Below are positions 21,120 through 29,432 of a DNA stretch of 64,000 nucleotides, in pieces (the first letter of the stretch is position 1; every line of letters begins with the position of its first letter). The notes below the pieces were generated by a model that saw only the letters and a list, made by a program, of their open reading frames with translations, did not search any database and was not told where the DNA came from. Origin of the DNA: Branchinecta lynchi (Eukaryota; Arthropoda; Branchiopoda; Anostraca; Branchinectidae); assembly GCA_023053575.1 (NCBI GenBank), contig JAKZAP010000022.1:166001-230000 (forward strand). Reading direction: 5' to 3'. Both the position numbers and the translations under genes were made by a program.

Positions 21120-21731
21120 CTAGAAAAAACCGTAGCCCTTGGTTGCCGTCTCGAATTGTTTGAGAAATTTTTCATTGTCTATACTGGATACATGGCTTTG
21201 TCTTATTAATTTTACTTCTTTTGGATTAGAACACTGAAAGAATGCAAAATAATTGCACTGGAGCCTTACCACCTTTGGCGTTTTATGATAGCTCTGTGAT
21301 AAATAAACAATCGAGGCATTTTTCTTTCTTCCTCTTATGAATAAATCTTCTATTTTCTTCTGGTCTTTTTCAGTAACAAAATCGTCAAAGATAATCAAGT
21401 TTTGGTACTCGGGGTCTAAGTCGTCAACATCGACAATATCATCAAGATTGTTACTTACTGTTAAGACTTTCGATTTGCATTGTGACTCCAAAGTGGTTAA
21501 ATTGGTTATAAGGTCTTGATATTTATCTTCTTCAAGATCTTTAGCATACAAGTATATTCGGTTGAAACAAAGATATTCATAAATTAAATTCAAAAGAAGG
21601 TTAGTTTTCCCTGTTCCAGAACTACCACAAATTAAGAGTCTAAATGGCCACTGAGGTGCAAGGTCGTGCTTATTCTGATAAGTGTTCTTTTCACTAAAAT
21701 CATAGACTTTGATTGGAGCCTTTTCATTCAT
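21120..21731 (-). CDS. ATP: Polinton FtsK/HerA-type genome-packaging ATPase (premature stop)
   Basis: 203 codons from ATG in CCTAAATAAATG. It is expected to power DNA entry into the capsid. Walker A is GSSGTGKTN near residue 37, Walker B is LIIFDDFV near residue 113. A sensor-like SIVYLSQSYHKTPKVVR follows, then NYFAFFQCSNPKEVKLI, all usual for A32/FtsK-like packaging ATPases of Polintons. The TAG at 21120 stops it about 20 residues short of the family's normal end. It starts 30 bp from the 21-bp repeat array, so the array occupies its upstream region. Confidence 0.88.
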   Translation of the reverse strand: MNEKAPIKVYDFSEKNTYQNKHDLAPQWPFRLLICGSSGTGKTNLLLNLIYEYLCFNRIYLYAKDLEEDKYQDLITNLTTLESQCKSKVLTVSNNLDDIVDVDDLDPEYQNLIIFDDFVTEKDQKKIEDLFIRGRKKNASIVYLSQSYHKTPKVVRLQCNYFAFFQCSNPKEVKLIRQSHVSSIDNEKFLKQFETATKGYGFF

Positions 21732-21761
21732 TTATTTAGGAAGAATTTTTCATTATAAGAT

Positions 21762-22024
21762 TTACTTGAGTATTTTAAGTATATACTTGAAGTTTTGAAG
21801 TAGGTACTTGATTTTTTTAAGTAGGTACTTGAATTTTTTAAGTAGGTACTTGAAGTTTTGAAGTAGGTACTTGAAGTTTTTAAGTAGGTACTTGAAGTTT
21901 TGAAGTAGGTACTTGAAGTTTTTAAGTAGGTACTTGAAGTTTTTAAGTAGGTACTTGAAGTTTTTAAGTAGGTACTTGAAGTTTTGAAGTAGGTACTTGA
22001 TTTGATTTAAGTAGGTACTTGAAT
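21762..22024. repeat. 21-bp tandem array of near-palindromic sites (iteron-like)
   Basis: GTAGGTACTTGA recurs at 21800, 21821, 21842, 21863, 21884, 21905, 21926, 21947, 21968 and 21989 (exact 21-bp steps) and at 22011, with a degenerate copy at 21779. Each site AAGTAGGTACTT is AAGTA-GG-TACTT, inverted halves around two bases. The spacers alternate AAGTTTT(T/G). The array fills the gap between the ATPase start and the polymerase stop. Confidence 0.95.
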
Positions 22025-25000
22025 TTAATGTTTATAACCTAAAGGCAAAGTTGTAAATTTATCGCTTGATACTATCCTTTTATCATCCTTAGGATCTAAC
22101 GCTTTTTTATTCTGTTCTTCTAGAAACATATTGTGCTTGTATGATCTTAAGTTATACTGGGTTATAGAAAGGTTTTCCGTTTTACCAAACAGTACATCCT
22201 TATAGTTTTGAATCGTAATTTTATCTTTAACTATATTGGTTTTTATTCCTTTCAGTTTTTTGCTAGCTTTTGAAGGGTCTTGGTTGTCCTTTAAATAAGC
22301 ATATACTTTTGATCGTAATCCAACAAACTCTGTCATAACCTGTCCACCTAATTCATCTTTCATCATTCCTATCACTTTCTTATTTACACTAGGAAACCCA
22401 TATGGATTATCTTTCGCATAATCAGATGTATCGAACCTCTCATTCAAATCTTGTTTGATATCTTCATAGAAATCTTCGGTTCGAATGTCGTATATGAAAG
22501 AATCAGTGTCCATATAACACAAATCAATTTTATCTCCATATTTAGGCTTCATATAATCATAATGGAATTCATACATCAATAACTTGGATAGTTCCAATAC
22601 AGCAAAGCCGATATACATTGGTTTGTCTAATTTTATCTTTTCCTTCGACATTCTTGCCACTGAAAAGTTTTCACTGAATATTATTTCAGATTTAAAGTTG
22701 GGTTTCTTTATTATTTTTTCTCTTGTTGCATCATCCGTTATTATTTCCATATCCGCTCGCTTCCTTACGTTTTCCATAGTTTTTCCAAAGCAAGCATTAT
22801 TCATCAGTTTAAAGAAATCCTTTTCAAAATCATTTGTACCTTTAGTTCTAAGTGCTGTGTTGTGGTCTATATATCCTTTTAAGTAAGCACTTTCAGTGAA
22901 TCCTAGTATTCTGTGTACTCTCTTCAATATCAAGCCTTTTTGTAAATAGAATTCTAGATTCCTGTGGTGAACTACATAGTTGGTTTTATCTAATACTGTG
23001 GTACATAGCTTACCGTTAAAGTGTTCGGGTGCTAATGGTAAATCCTTGTGTAATTCGTGTAGTTCTTTTGGATATTCTAAATCTACTTCATACATAGCAC
23101 CTACATTCTGTAATTTCATTATCGAATTGATATGAGTTTTTAGATGGTTGTAATACTCGATTGATTCGTATTCATTCCTTTCTTTCAAATCATCCGGTAT
23201 GGAAATGAATTGGAAATCATTCGCTGGTAAATTCTGCGACATTGCCCACCCATATAAATTATTAGCATCTAAATACATTAAATAATTAGATGGCTTATTC
23301 TTATTATAATCACTTGTATATTTATTATTTGCTTTTGCGTATCTTTTTATACATTGGGATACACCACCTCTTATTCCCTTTTCAATGAATGTATACATGT
23401 CTTCCTTTGAGAATAACGGCAAGTCTACTTTCGAATGCTTTAGGAAAGCATTCCATGTTAGTCCTGGAGCTGAGAAGTAATGAAGTGGATCCAGATCATA
23501 ATTATGTATACAAACGTTCCTGAAATTCTCCACAACGTCTGATAGAATTAACACATCACTTTTTAGATATAATTTGGTATAATCAAGTAATGTTTCACAG
23601 TTAAATTGCTTCCATATAGATACCGCTCTTTTATAATCACTTTTGTCAATACCTTTCCCTGTCAACCTAGAATAAAAGCTTTCTATGGATGGTAAGTTTG
23701 TACAATTCATTTTATCGAAACTGTCTACGAATTCATACGGATATACCCCTTTTTTAATTATTTCTTTGAATTCATCGTCATTTTTGAAGCTGTTAGATGT
23801 GAATTTGAAATTCTCTCTTAGATGATTACAGGGTACTTTGCAATCACATTTTGCTAAATTTGCTGATAGTTTGTCTAAAGATGAAGCCATAAATCTAATC
23901 GAATCTATAAACCGGATCTCATATTTTATTTCCGTATCCGTCTTTCTTATACTTACTGATTTCGAGAATGATATGAAACTTTCTGCACTTTCAAAAATTC
24001 CGTTATCAGGTATCAATTCTCTAACAAACAGATGGGAATCATATTTAGATAAATTATGCATTACTACCGGGATATGCCTAGGAATCCTGTATTTCATATT
24101 ACATTCAGCATGAGCAAATCCCCTATCTTCTCCTGTCATGTGGTCGTGATCAAAGTGAGGATTTTCAGTAATTTCAGTTGTACAGATGTGACAAGTCTTA
24201 TTCATTAGATTTTTCCATTTTTCGGTAATTTCTGCATTGGTATAAGTATGGTTTCTTTGTCTGCTTTCATATTTGTTTGCAATTTCTGTGGATACTTTTG
24301 TAATGGTTTTAACAAAATGTTTTGCAGCGTCTTCACCGAAATAATCGTAGTATTTGTTCTGGTTTGTATCAAAGGAACAGCATACCTGAAATCCGTAAGC
24401 AAATGGCTTCTGTTTGGCCACTTTTATTGTTTTCTTCCCGTTTACCTGATTGTATTCTTCGTTATAAGACTCAAAGTCTGCTATTATGCAATAAGGTACT
24501 TTCATTTGTTTTGCAATATTTTTATATTGTATACTTGAACCTTCAGGAGGCATTATTATATCAGGATCTTCGCAATTATTTTTACTTTCATGTTTTTCAA
24601 AGCATTCTTCCTTCTTAAAATGCCTTCCGCAATAAGTGCAGAGGTATGTCTTTGTTTTCTTTTTAGATATTTGAGGACCAACTAATCTGCTCAGATCCTT
24701 TACCAGTACATAATGATTATCGAAATACAATAAATGAACGATATGTTTTGCAGTTTTCCCATTAATTGTACTTTTTAGTATATGACTTCTGATAATTTTC
24801 TCTTTTTCAATTTGAAATAAACAAATCTTAATGTTGTATCTATTTTCAAATTTGTGTATATCTTTAGTATCCATTGGGAAGTTGGTAACCCCTTCGAAAT
24901 CAAATTCGTTTTCATATTGTTTATAATTTGATAGTCTATCAACATGATCCTTAGCTGGATGTAGATTTGCTAAGATAGACCAAAGGAAACATTTCTGGTC

Positions 25001-26089
25001 GTTATTTTTTATATTTATACACGCTTTTTTATTTTTTACGAAATCTGGTAGTATTTTAAACGTTCCTCCCATGTAAGATTCTATTCGCGTCATCCTATAA
25101 TCAATTCCTTCATACCGACTAAATTGTAGCCCAGATCGAGGGGTATTACTTAAAGAACTAAGTCTCTTGTTATTATCATTCAAATGATTATGAGCAAGAA
25201 TGCTATTTTTATTTAAAATCCAAGAAGTACTGTTGTAATATACTACTACTTCTTCATCATTCTCCTGTCGATGGAAAATAACCCGAGTTACAAACTGAAC
25301 TCTATATTGATTTATTTCGTTCATTCGCCGCTGTATATCTGCGAAAGTAAAAGCAATAAGAGTATGCTCCTCAACTCCATTACCTTGAACTGAAACGTTT
25401 ACAGTGAATATATTCTCACTTTCGCTAAAAATAGTAGGCTGTTGTTCTTCTTCCGTTCTAAATACATGATCAGGAATTAATTTTTCTGGTTTAATTTTTT
25501 TCTTATTTATGAAGAGAGTTGATAAATCGACTACTTTTTCTTTATTGTTATCACTTCTTTCGATTTGAGCTCTAATGATATTACTATTTTTCTTTATAGT
25601 ATCTTCGTGTTTTTTAATAATATTATTATAGTATTCTCCAACTCTTTTTAGTACTTCTTCTCGGTTTCCGCGAGTTGATAGGTTCTTGTTTTTCAGAAAT
25701 CTTTTTAATTCGCTTGTCTCTTTTTCTTTGTTATCATTGTATTCTTGTTTTAGTTTTGTAATGGTGATATTATTTTCTCTTATCTCATCTTCCAGAATGG
25801 TTCGTAATCTCGGTTCTGTTTTGTAGTCGGATGGTCTGTTCTTATTATGAGTTCTTTCGTTTCTGCGTTCAATTTTAATTTTATCTTCTGCTATCAAAAT
25901 ATACTTATTAAGATGGTTTATTATATTATTTGTTATTTCATGTTTCTTAGCTCCATTTGTTTTGATTTTATTAATTTTCGCATAAGTCCGCAGTTCATTA
26001 TATGTGTATAGCGACAATCTTTGTATAACCACTTTGTTGTTTGATATAACCTTTTTACAAAGCTGAATAACCTCTGCAGTATTCATCAT
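22025..26089 (-). CDS. POLB: Polinton protein-primed family B DNA polymerase
   Basis: 1354 codons, open throughout, start context CTATTAAATG. It replicates the element using a protein primer. In order: SAP-like segments near residues 22-62 (SLYTYNELRTYAKINKIKTN) and 120-150 (LKRFLKNKNLSTRGNREEVL); a middle region with NDQKCFLWSILANLHP and DNHYVLVKDL; a zinc finger CTYCGRHFKKEECFEKH; Exo I ADFESYNE; an HNH-like CHICTTEI...DHDHMTGEDRGFAHAECN; Exo II HNLSKYDSHLF; Exo III YLKSDVLILSDV. Palm motifs are YLDANNLYGWAM (A), KLMNNACFGKTMEN (B) and YMDTDSFIYDI (C). All catalytic acidic residues are present, so it appears functional. It is divergent from the plus-strand gene at 26623. Confidence 0.97.
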   Translation of the reverse strand: MMNTAEVIQLCKKVISNNKVVIQRLSLYTYNELRTYAKINKIKTNGAKKHEITNNIINHLNKYILIAEDKIKIERRNERTHNKNRPSDYKTEPRLRTILEDEIRENNITITKLKQEYNDNKEKETSELKRFLKNKNLSTRGNREEVLKRVGEYYNNIIKKHEDTIKKNSNIIRAQIERSDNNKEKVVDLSTLFINKKKIKPEKLIPDHVFRTEEEQQPTIFSESENIFTVNVSVQGNGVEEHTLIAFTFADIQRRMNEINQYRVQFVTRVIFHRQENDEEVVVYYNSTSWILNKNSILAHNHLNDNNKRLSSLSNTPRSGLQFSRYEGIDYRMTRIESYMGGTFKILPDFVKNKKACINIKNNDQKCFLWSILANLHPAKDHVDRLSNYKQYENEFDFEGVTNFPMDTKDIHKFENRYNIKICLFQIEKEKIIRSHILKSTINGKTAKHIVHLLYFDNHYVLVKDLSRLVGPQISKKKTKTYLCTYCGRHFKKEECFEKHESKNNCEDPDIIMPPEGSSIQYKNIAKQMKVPYCIIADFESYNEEYNQVNGKKTIKVAKQKPFAYGFQVCCSFDTNQNKYYDYFGEDAAKHFVKTITKVSTEIANKYESRQRNHTYTNAEITEKWKNLMNKTCHICTTEITENPHFDHDHMTGEDRGFAHAECNMKYRIPRHIPVVMHNLSKYDSHLFVRELIPDNGIFESAESFISFSKSVSIRKTDTEIKYEIRFIDSIRFMASSLDKLSANLAKCDCKVPCNHLRENFKFTSNSFKNDDEFKEIIKKGVYPYEFVDSFDKMNCTNLPSIESFYSRLTGKGIDKSDYKRAVSIWKQFNCETLLDYTKLYLKSDVLILSDVVENFRNVCIHNYDLDPLHYFSAPGLTWNAFLKHSKVDLPLFSKEDMYTFIEKGIRGGVSQCIKRYAKANNKYTSDYNKNKPSNYLMYLDANNLYGWAMSQNLPANDFQFISIPDDLKERNEYESIEYYNHLKTHINSIMKLQNVGAMYEVDLEYPKELHELHKDLPLAPEHFNGKLCTTVLDKTNYVVHHRNLEFYLQKGLILKRVHRILGFTESAYLKGYIDHNTALRTKGTNDFEKDFFKLMNNACFGKTMENVRKRADMEIITDDATREKIIKKPNFKSEIIFSENFSVARMSKEKIKLDKPMYIGFAVLELSKLLMYEFHYDYMKPKYGDKIDLCYMDTDSFIYDIRTEDFYEDIKQDLNERFDTSDYAKDNPYGFPSVNKKVIGMMKDELGGQVMTEFVGLRSKVYAYLKDNQDPSKASKKLKGIKTNIVKDKITIQNYKDVLFGKTENLSITQYNLRSYKHNMFLEEQNKKALDPKDDKRIVSSDKFTTLPLGYKH

Positions 26090-26171
26090 TTAATAGGGGA
26101 ACATTTTTATTAATGAATTTCCCAGTCTGCGTTTTCTCAGTCGTAAAGAAAATCATTGAATTTCTATTACC

Positions 26172-26485
26172 TTACTACTCTGTGAGAAAAATGTGTACAC
26201 GGATTTCGCACATTCTTCACTACTCTTCATGTGACAAATGTGTGTGTGTAGTGGAATCCCACTTTTCGTACTACTCTTCATGTGACAAATGTGTGTGTAC
26301 TGGAATCCCACTTTCTGTACTACTCTTCATTTGACAAATTTGTGTGTACTGGAATCCCACTTTCTGTACTACTCTTCATTTGACAAATTTGTGTGTACTG
26401 GAATCCCACTTTCTGTACTACTCTTCATTTGACAAATTTGTGTGTACTGGAATCCCACTTTCTGTACTACTCTTCATTTGACAAA
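26172..26485. repeat. 49-50-bp tandem array in the divergent spacer
   Basis: Five to six copies of a unit containing ACTACTCTTCATTTGACAAA, TTTGTGTGTACTGG and AATCCCACTTTCTGT, the first copies more diverged (CATGTGACAAATG). Each carries a small inverted repeat around TTTGACAAA. It lies between the polymerase start (26089, minus) and the gene at 26623 (plus). The remainder to 26622 is AT-rich. Confidence 0.92.
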
Positions 26486-26622
26486 AATCATATATTTTTT
26501 TAAACTTTGACTCACAAGCTAAAAAAAAAAGAGAACCATACTGTAAAAGTAGCCTAGATGGTGGGTGTGTGGAAATTCGAAAAAATCAAATAATTTTTCG
26601 AAACAATTTTATTATATAATAA

Positions 26623-27045
26623 ATGGAAGAATTAGAAAAGAAAATGTATGTTTACCGTCGCAGTTACAAGTACTACAATCGTATAAGTAATAGCTTACTT
26701 GTATCCAAATTCCTCTTTTCGGCAGCAGGAATGTCTGCGTTTCTAGTGCTACCTTTAGCTTCTTTAAGTTTGGGTGCTGTTATCATCGAAATAATTGAAA
26801 AGCAGTTAAGCATTGCTGATAGAAAAGCAGAATTTAGGACAAATTACAATTTTTATACTGAGTTGTTCTCGATGCTAAAATGCGGACAGTTAACAATTGA
26901 GGAGGTAATTCAGAGAGAAACAGAGATGCGTAAAACCTTTCGATTTTTTCCTCGCGAAAAATACATGAAACAGGTTCGCTTGAACGGTTATAAATATTGT
27001 AAGAACGAAACTATCAAAATACAAGAAAATTTACCAAAAATATAA
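26623..27045 (+). CDS. Polinton small membrane-like protein on the opposite strand
   Basis: 140 codons from ATG in TATAATAAATGG, the same start context as the minus-strand genes. The N-terminus is Tyr/Arg-rich (YVYRRSYKYYNRI). It is followed by a hydrophobic stretch of about 35 residues (LLVSKFLFSAAGMSAFLVLP then ASLSLGAVIIEII), which could be one or two membrane helices. The C-terminal half is charged, with FYTELFSMLKCGQLTIEEVI and FFPREKYMKQVRLNGYKY. Similar short proteins occur in other Polintons as unknowns. I cannot name a function. Confidence 0.6.
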   Translation: MEELEKKMYVYRRSYKYYNRISNSLLVSKFLFSAAGMSAFLVLPLASLSLGAVIIEIIEKQLSIADRKAEFRTNYNFYTELFSMLKCGQLTIEEVIQRETEMRKTFRFFPREKYMKQVRLNGYKYCKNETIKIQENLPKI

Positions 27046-27454
27046 AATTTTTGCAAAACCTCCCACCCCAGACTTTGAAGATTGAAGATGTTGTTAAAAT
27101 ATCATATCTACACACATATACATATGTCTGGGGTAGCCCCGTATGGGGAGGAAACTCATCTCAGAGTTTTTTTCGCCATCACTCACTATCAACGGATTGC
27201 TGGTAGTGGGATTCGATCTCACGACATCGTTGATACAATGGTTTCTAAGTTTGCACGACTTAGAGCATTCTGCCAACGGGGCCCGAAAAATCTCCGCAAC
27301 GAAATGTTTTGTGATGTGAATCATCTAATGCGCAATGAGATTTCCTGTTTTTTGTTGCCTTAAGAGCTTTATCAGTACTAGAGGTAGAATTGTTGGTTAC
27401 ATTGAGGAGATTTTAATTTGATGATGTGATGAATATCGATTTGGATTTTTTTTT
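27046..27454. other. Non-coding right arm of the Polinton with a tRNA-Leu-like sequence
   Basis: No gene. On the minus strand about 27185-27290 reads like a class II tRNA: a D-arm-like GGCAGAATGCTCTAAGTC, a variable arm CATTG/CGATG, and a T arm with GATCGAATCCCAC. A loop CTTAGAA would give anticodon TAG (Leu), but acceptor and anticodon stems do not pair. It is probably a SINE head or tRNA pseudogene picked up by the element. Confidence 0.4.
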
Positions 27455-27470
27455 TACATTAGATATTATC
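27455..27470. repeat. Innermost 16 bp of the Polinton right TIR
   Basis: ACATTAGATATTATC matches the reverse complement of left-TIR positions 15053-15068 with one change. It is cut from the rest of the right TIR by the insertion that begins at 27471. Confidence 0.75.
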
Positions 27471-29393
27471 AACAAGAGCTACGAGCTCATATGGCACTTG
27501 TTACGAGTAGGCACGGCTCGGTTATGTCAATGATATATCTAGTGTTTGCTAGGTGTCTTCCCACCAAGTTTCATCTCGATCCCTCCACTCATGGCGTTTT
27601 CCAATATTTCCGGTTCTCCCCTCCAGCTCCCCCCAAAAGTCACCGGATCCGGTCCGGATTTTAAGTGGGTCGTCTGAGGCATGAGGTCTTTCCAAATATC
27701 AAGTTTCATCGAGATCCGGTCACCCGTTCAAAAGTTATAAATACCTCAAGATTCCGGATTCCCCCTCCCTCCACTCCCCCAACAGTGCCCGAATCGGCTC
27801 GGTCATGTCAATGGTGTATCTAGTGTTTGCTAGGTGTCTTACCACCAAGTTTCATCTCGATCCCTCCACTCATAGCGTTTCCCAAGATTTCCGGTTAACC
27901 CCTCCAGCTCCCCCAAAAGTCACCGGATCCGGTCCGGATTTTAAGTGGGTCGTCTGAGGCATGAGGCCTTTCCAAATATCAAGTTCCATCGAGATCCGAT
28001 CACCCGTTCAAAAATTATAAATACCTCAAGATTCCGGATTCCCCCTCCCTCCACTCCCCCCACAGTACCAGAATCGGCTCGGTTATGTCAATGATGTATC
28101 TAGTGTTTGCTAGGTGTCTTCCCACCAAGTTTCATCTCGATCCCTCCACTCATAGCGTTTCCCCAGATTTCCGGTTGCCCCCTCCAGCTCCCCCCAAAAG
28201 TCACCGGATCCGGTCTGAATTTTAAGTACGTCGTCTGAGGCATGAGGTCTTCCCAAATATCAAGTTCCATCGAGATCGGATCACCCGTTCAAAAGTTATA
28301 AATACCTCAAGGTTCCGGATTCCCCCTCCCTCCACTCCCCCCCATAGTGCCCGAATCGGCTCGGTCACGTCAATGATGTATCTAGTGTTTGCTAGGTGTC
28401 TTCCCACCAAGTTTCATCTCGATCCCTCCATTCATAACGTTTCCCAAGATTTCCGGTTGCCCCCTCCAGCTCCCCCCAAAAGTCACCGGATCCGGTCCGG
28501 ATTTTAAGTGGGTCGTCTGAGGCATGAGGTCGTTCCAAATATCAAGTTTCATCGAGATCCGATCACCCGTTCAAAAGTTATAAATACCTCAAGATTTCGG
28601 ATTCCCCCTCCCTCCACTCCCCCCACAGTACCAGAATCGGCTCGGTTATGTCAATGATGTATCTAGTGCTTGCTAGGTGTCTTCCCACCAAGTTTCATCT
28701 CGATCCCTCCACTCATAGCGTTTCCCAAGATTTCCGGTTGCCCCCTCCAGCTCCCCCCAAAAGTCACCGGATCCGGTCCGGATTTTAAGTACGTCGTCTG
28801 AGGCATGAGGTCTTTCCAAATATCAAGTTCCATCGAGATCCGATCACCCGTTCAAAAGTTAAAAATACCTCAAGGTTCCGGATTCCCCCTCCCTCCACTC
28901 CCCCCCACAGTGCCCGAATCGGCTCGGTTATGTCAATGATGTATCTAGTGTTTGCTAGGTGTCTTCCCACCGAGTTTCATCTCGATCCCTCCACTCATAG
29001 CGTTTCCCAAGATTTCCGGTTGCCCCCTCCAGCTCCCCCCAAAAGTCACCGGATCCGGTCCGGATTTTAAGTGGGTCGTCTGAGGCATGAGGTCGTTCCA
29101 AATATCAAGTTTCATCGAGATCCGATCACCCGTTCAAAAGTTAAAAATACCTCAAGATTCCGGATTCCCCCTCCCTCCACTCCCCCCACAAAGCTCGGAT
29201 CGGGGAAGTGACTATTTCCAACTTAATCATTTGGGGTCCTTGATACGCTTGCCAAGTTTTATCGTCCTAGCTTATCTGGAAGTGCCCGAACTAGCAAAAC
29301 CTGGACAGACCGACAGACCGACAGACCGACAGACCGACGGACGGACAGAAATTGCGATCGCTATATGGCACTTGGCCGAAGGGCAAGTGCCAT
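27471..29393 (+). mobile_element. Helitron/HINE-like element, family A copy 2, nested in the Polinton TIR
   Basis: 1923 bp. It starts AACAAGAGCTACGAGCTCAT (hairpin GAGCT-ACG-AGCTC) then ATGGCACTTG. The core holds about six units of 281 bp, starting near 27519, 27802, 28083, 28364, 28645 and 28926. It ends with five GACCGACA-type repeats (about 29306-29340), ATTGCGATCGC and the hairpin TATGGCACTTG...CAAGTGCCAT. Comparison with the left TIR gives exact junctions with no target duplication. Open frames inside are repeat shadows. Non-autonomous. Confidence 0.88.
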
Positions 29394-29432
29394 AATAAAA
29401 ATATGTATGTGAGTTTGTGAGTCTGGATTTTT
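29394..29432. repeat. 39-bp island of Polinton TIR between two nested insertions
   Basis: Identical by eye to the reverse complement of left-TIR positions 15014-15052, including the end of the capsid gene with its stop. It is the spacer between two inverted family A elements. Confidence 0.93.

Noticed and set aside
21762..22024. CRISPR-like array
   Set aside because: Period 21 bp with no unique spacers and repeats longer than spacers, in a eukaryotic Polinton; an iteron-like array is the better description.
22584..22886. Plus-strand frames inside the polymerase gene (also 23838-24113, 24248-24618)
   Set aside because: Antisense shadows of a strongly conserved minus-strand polymerase.
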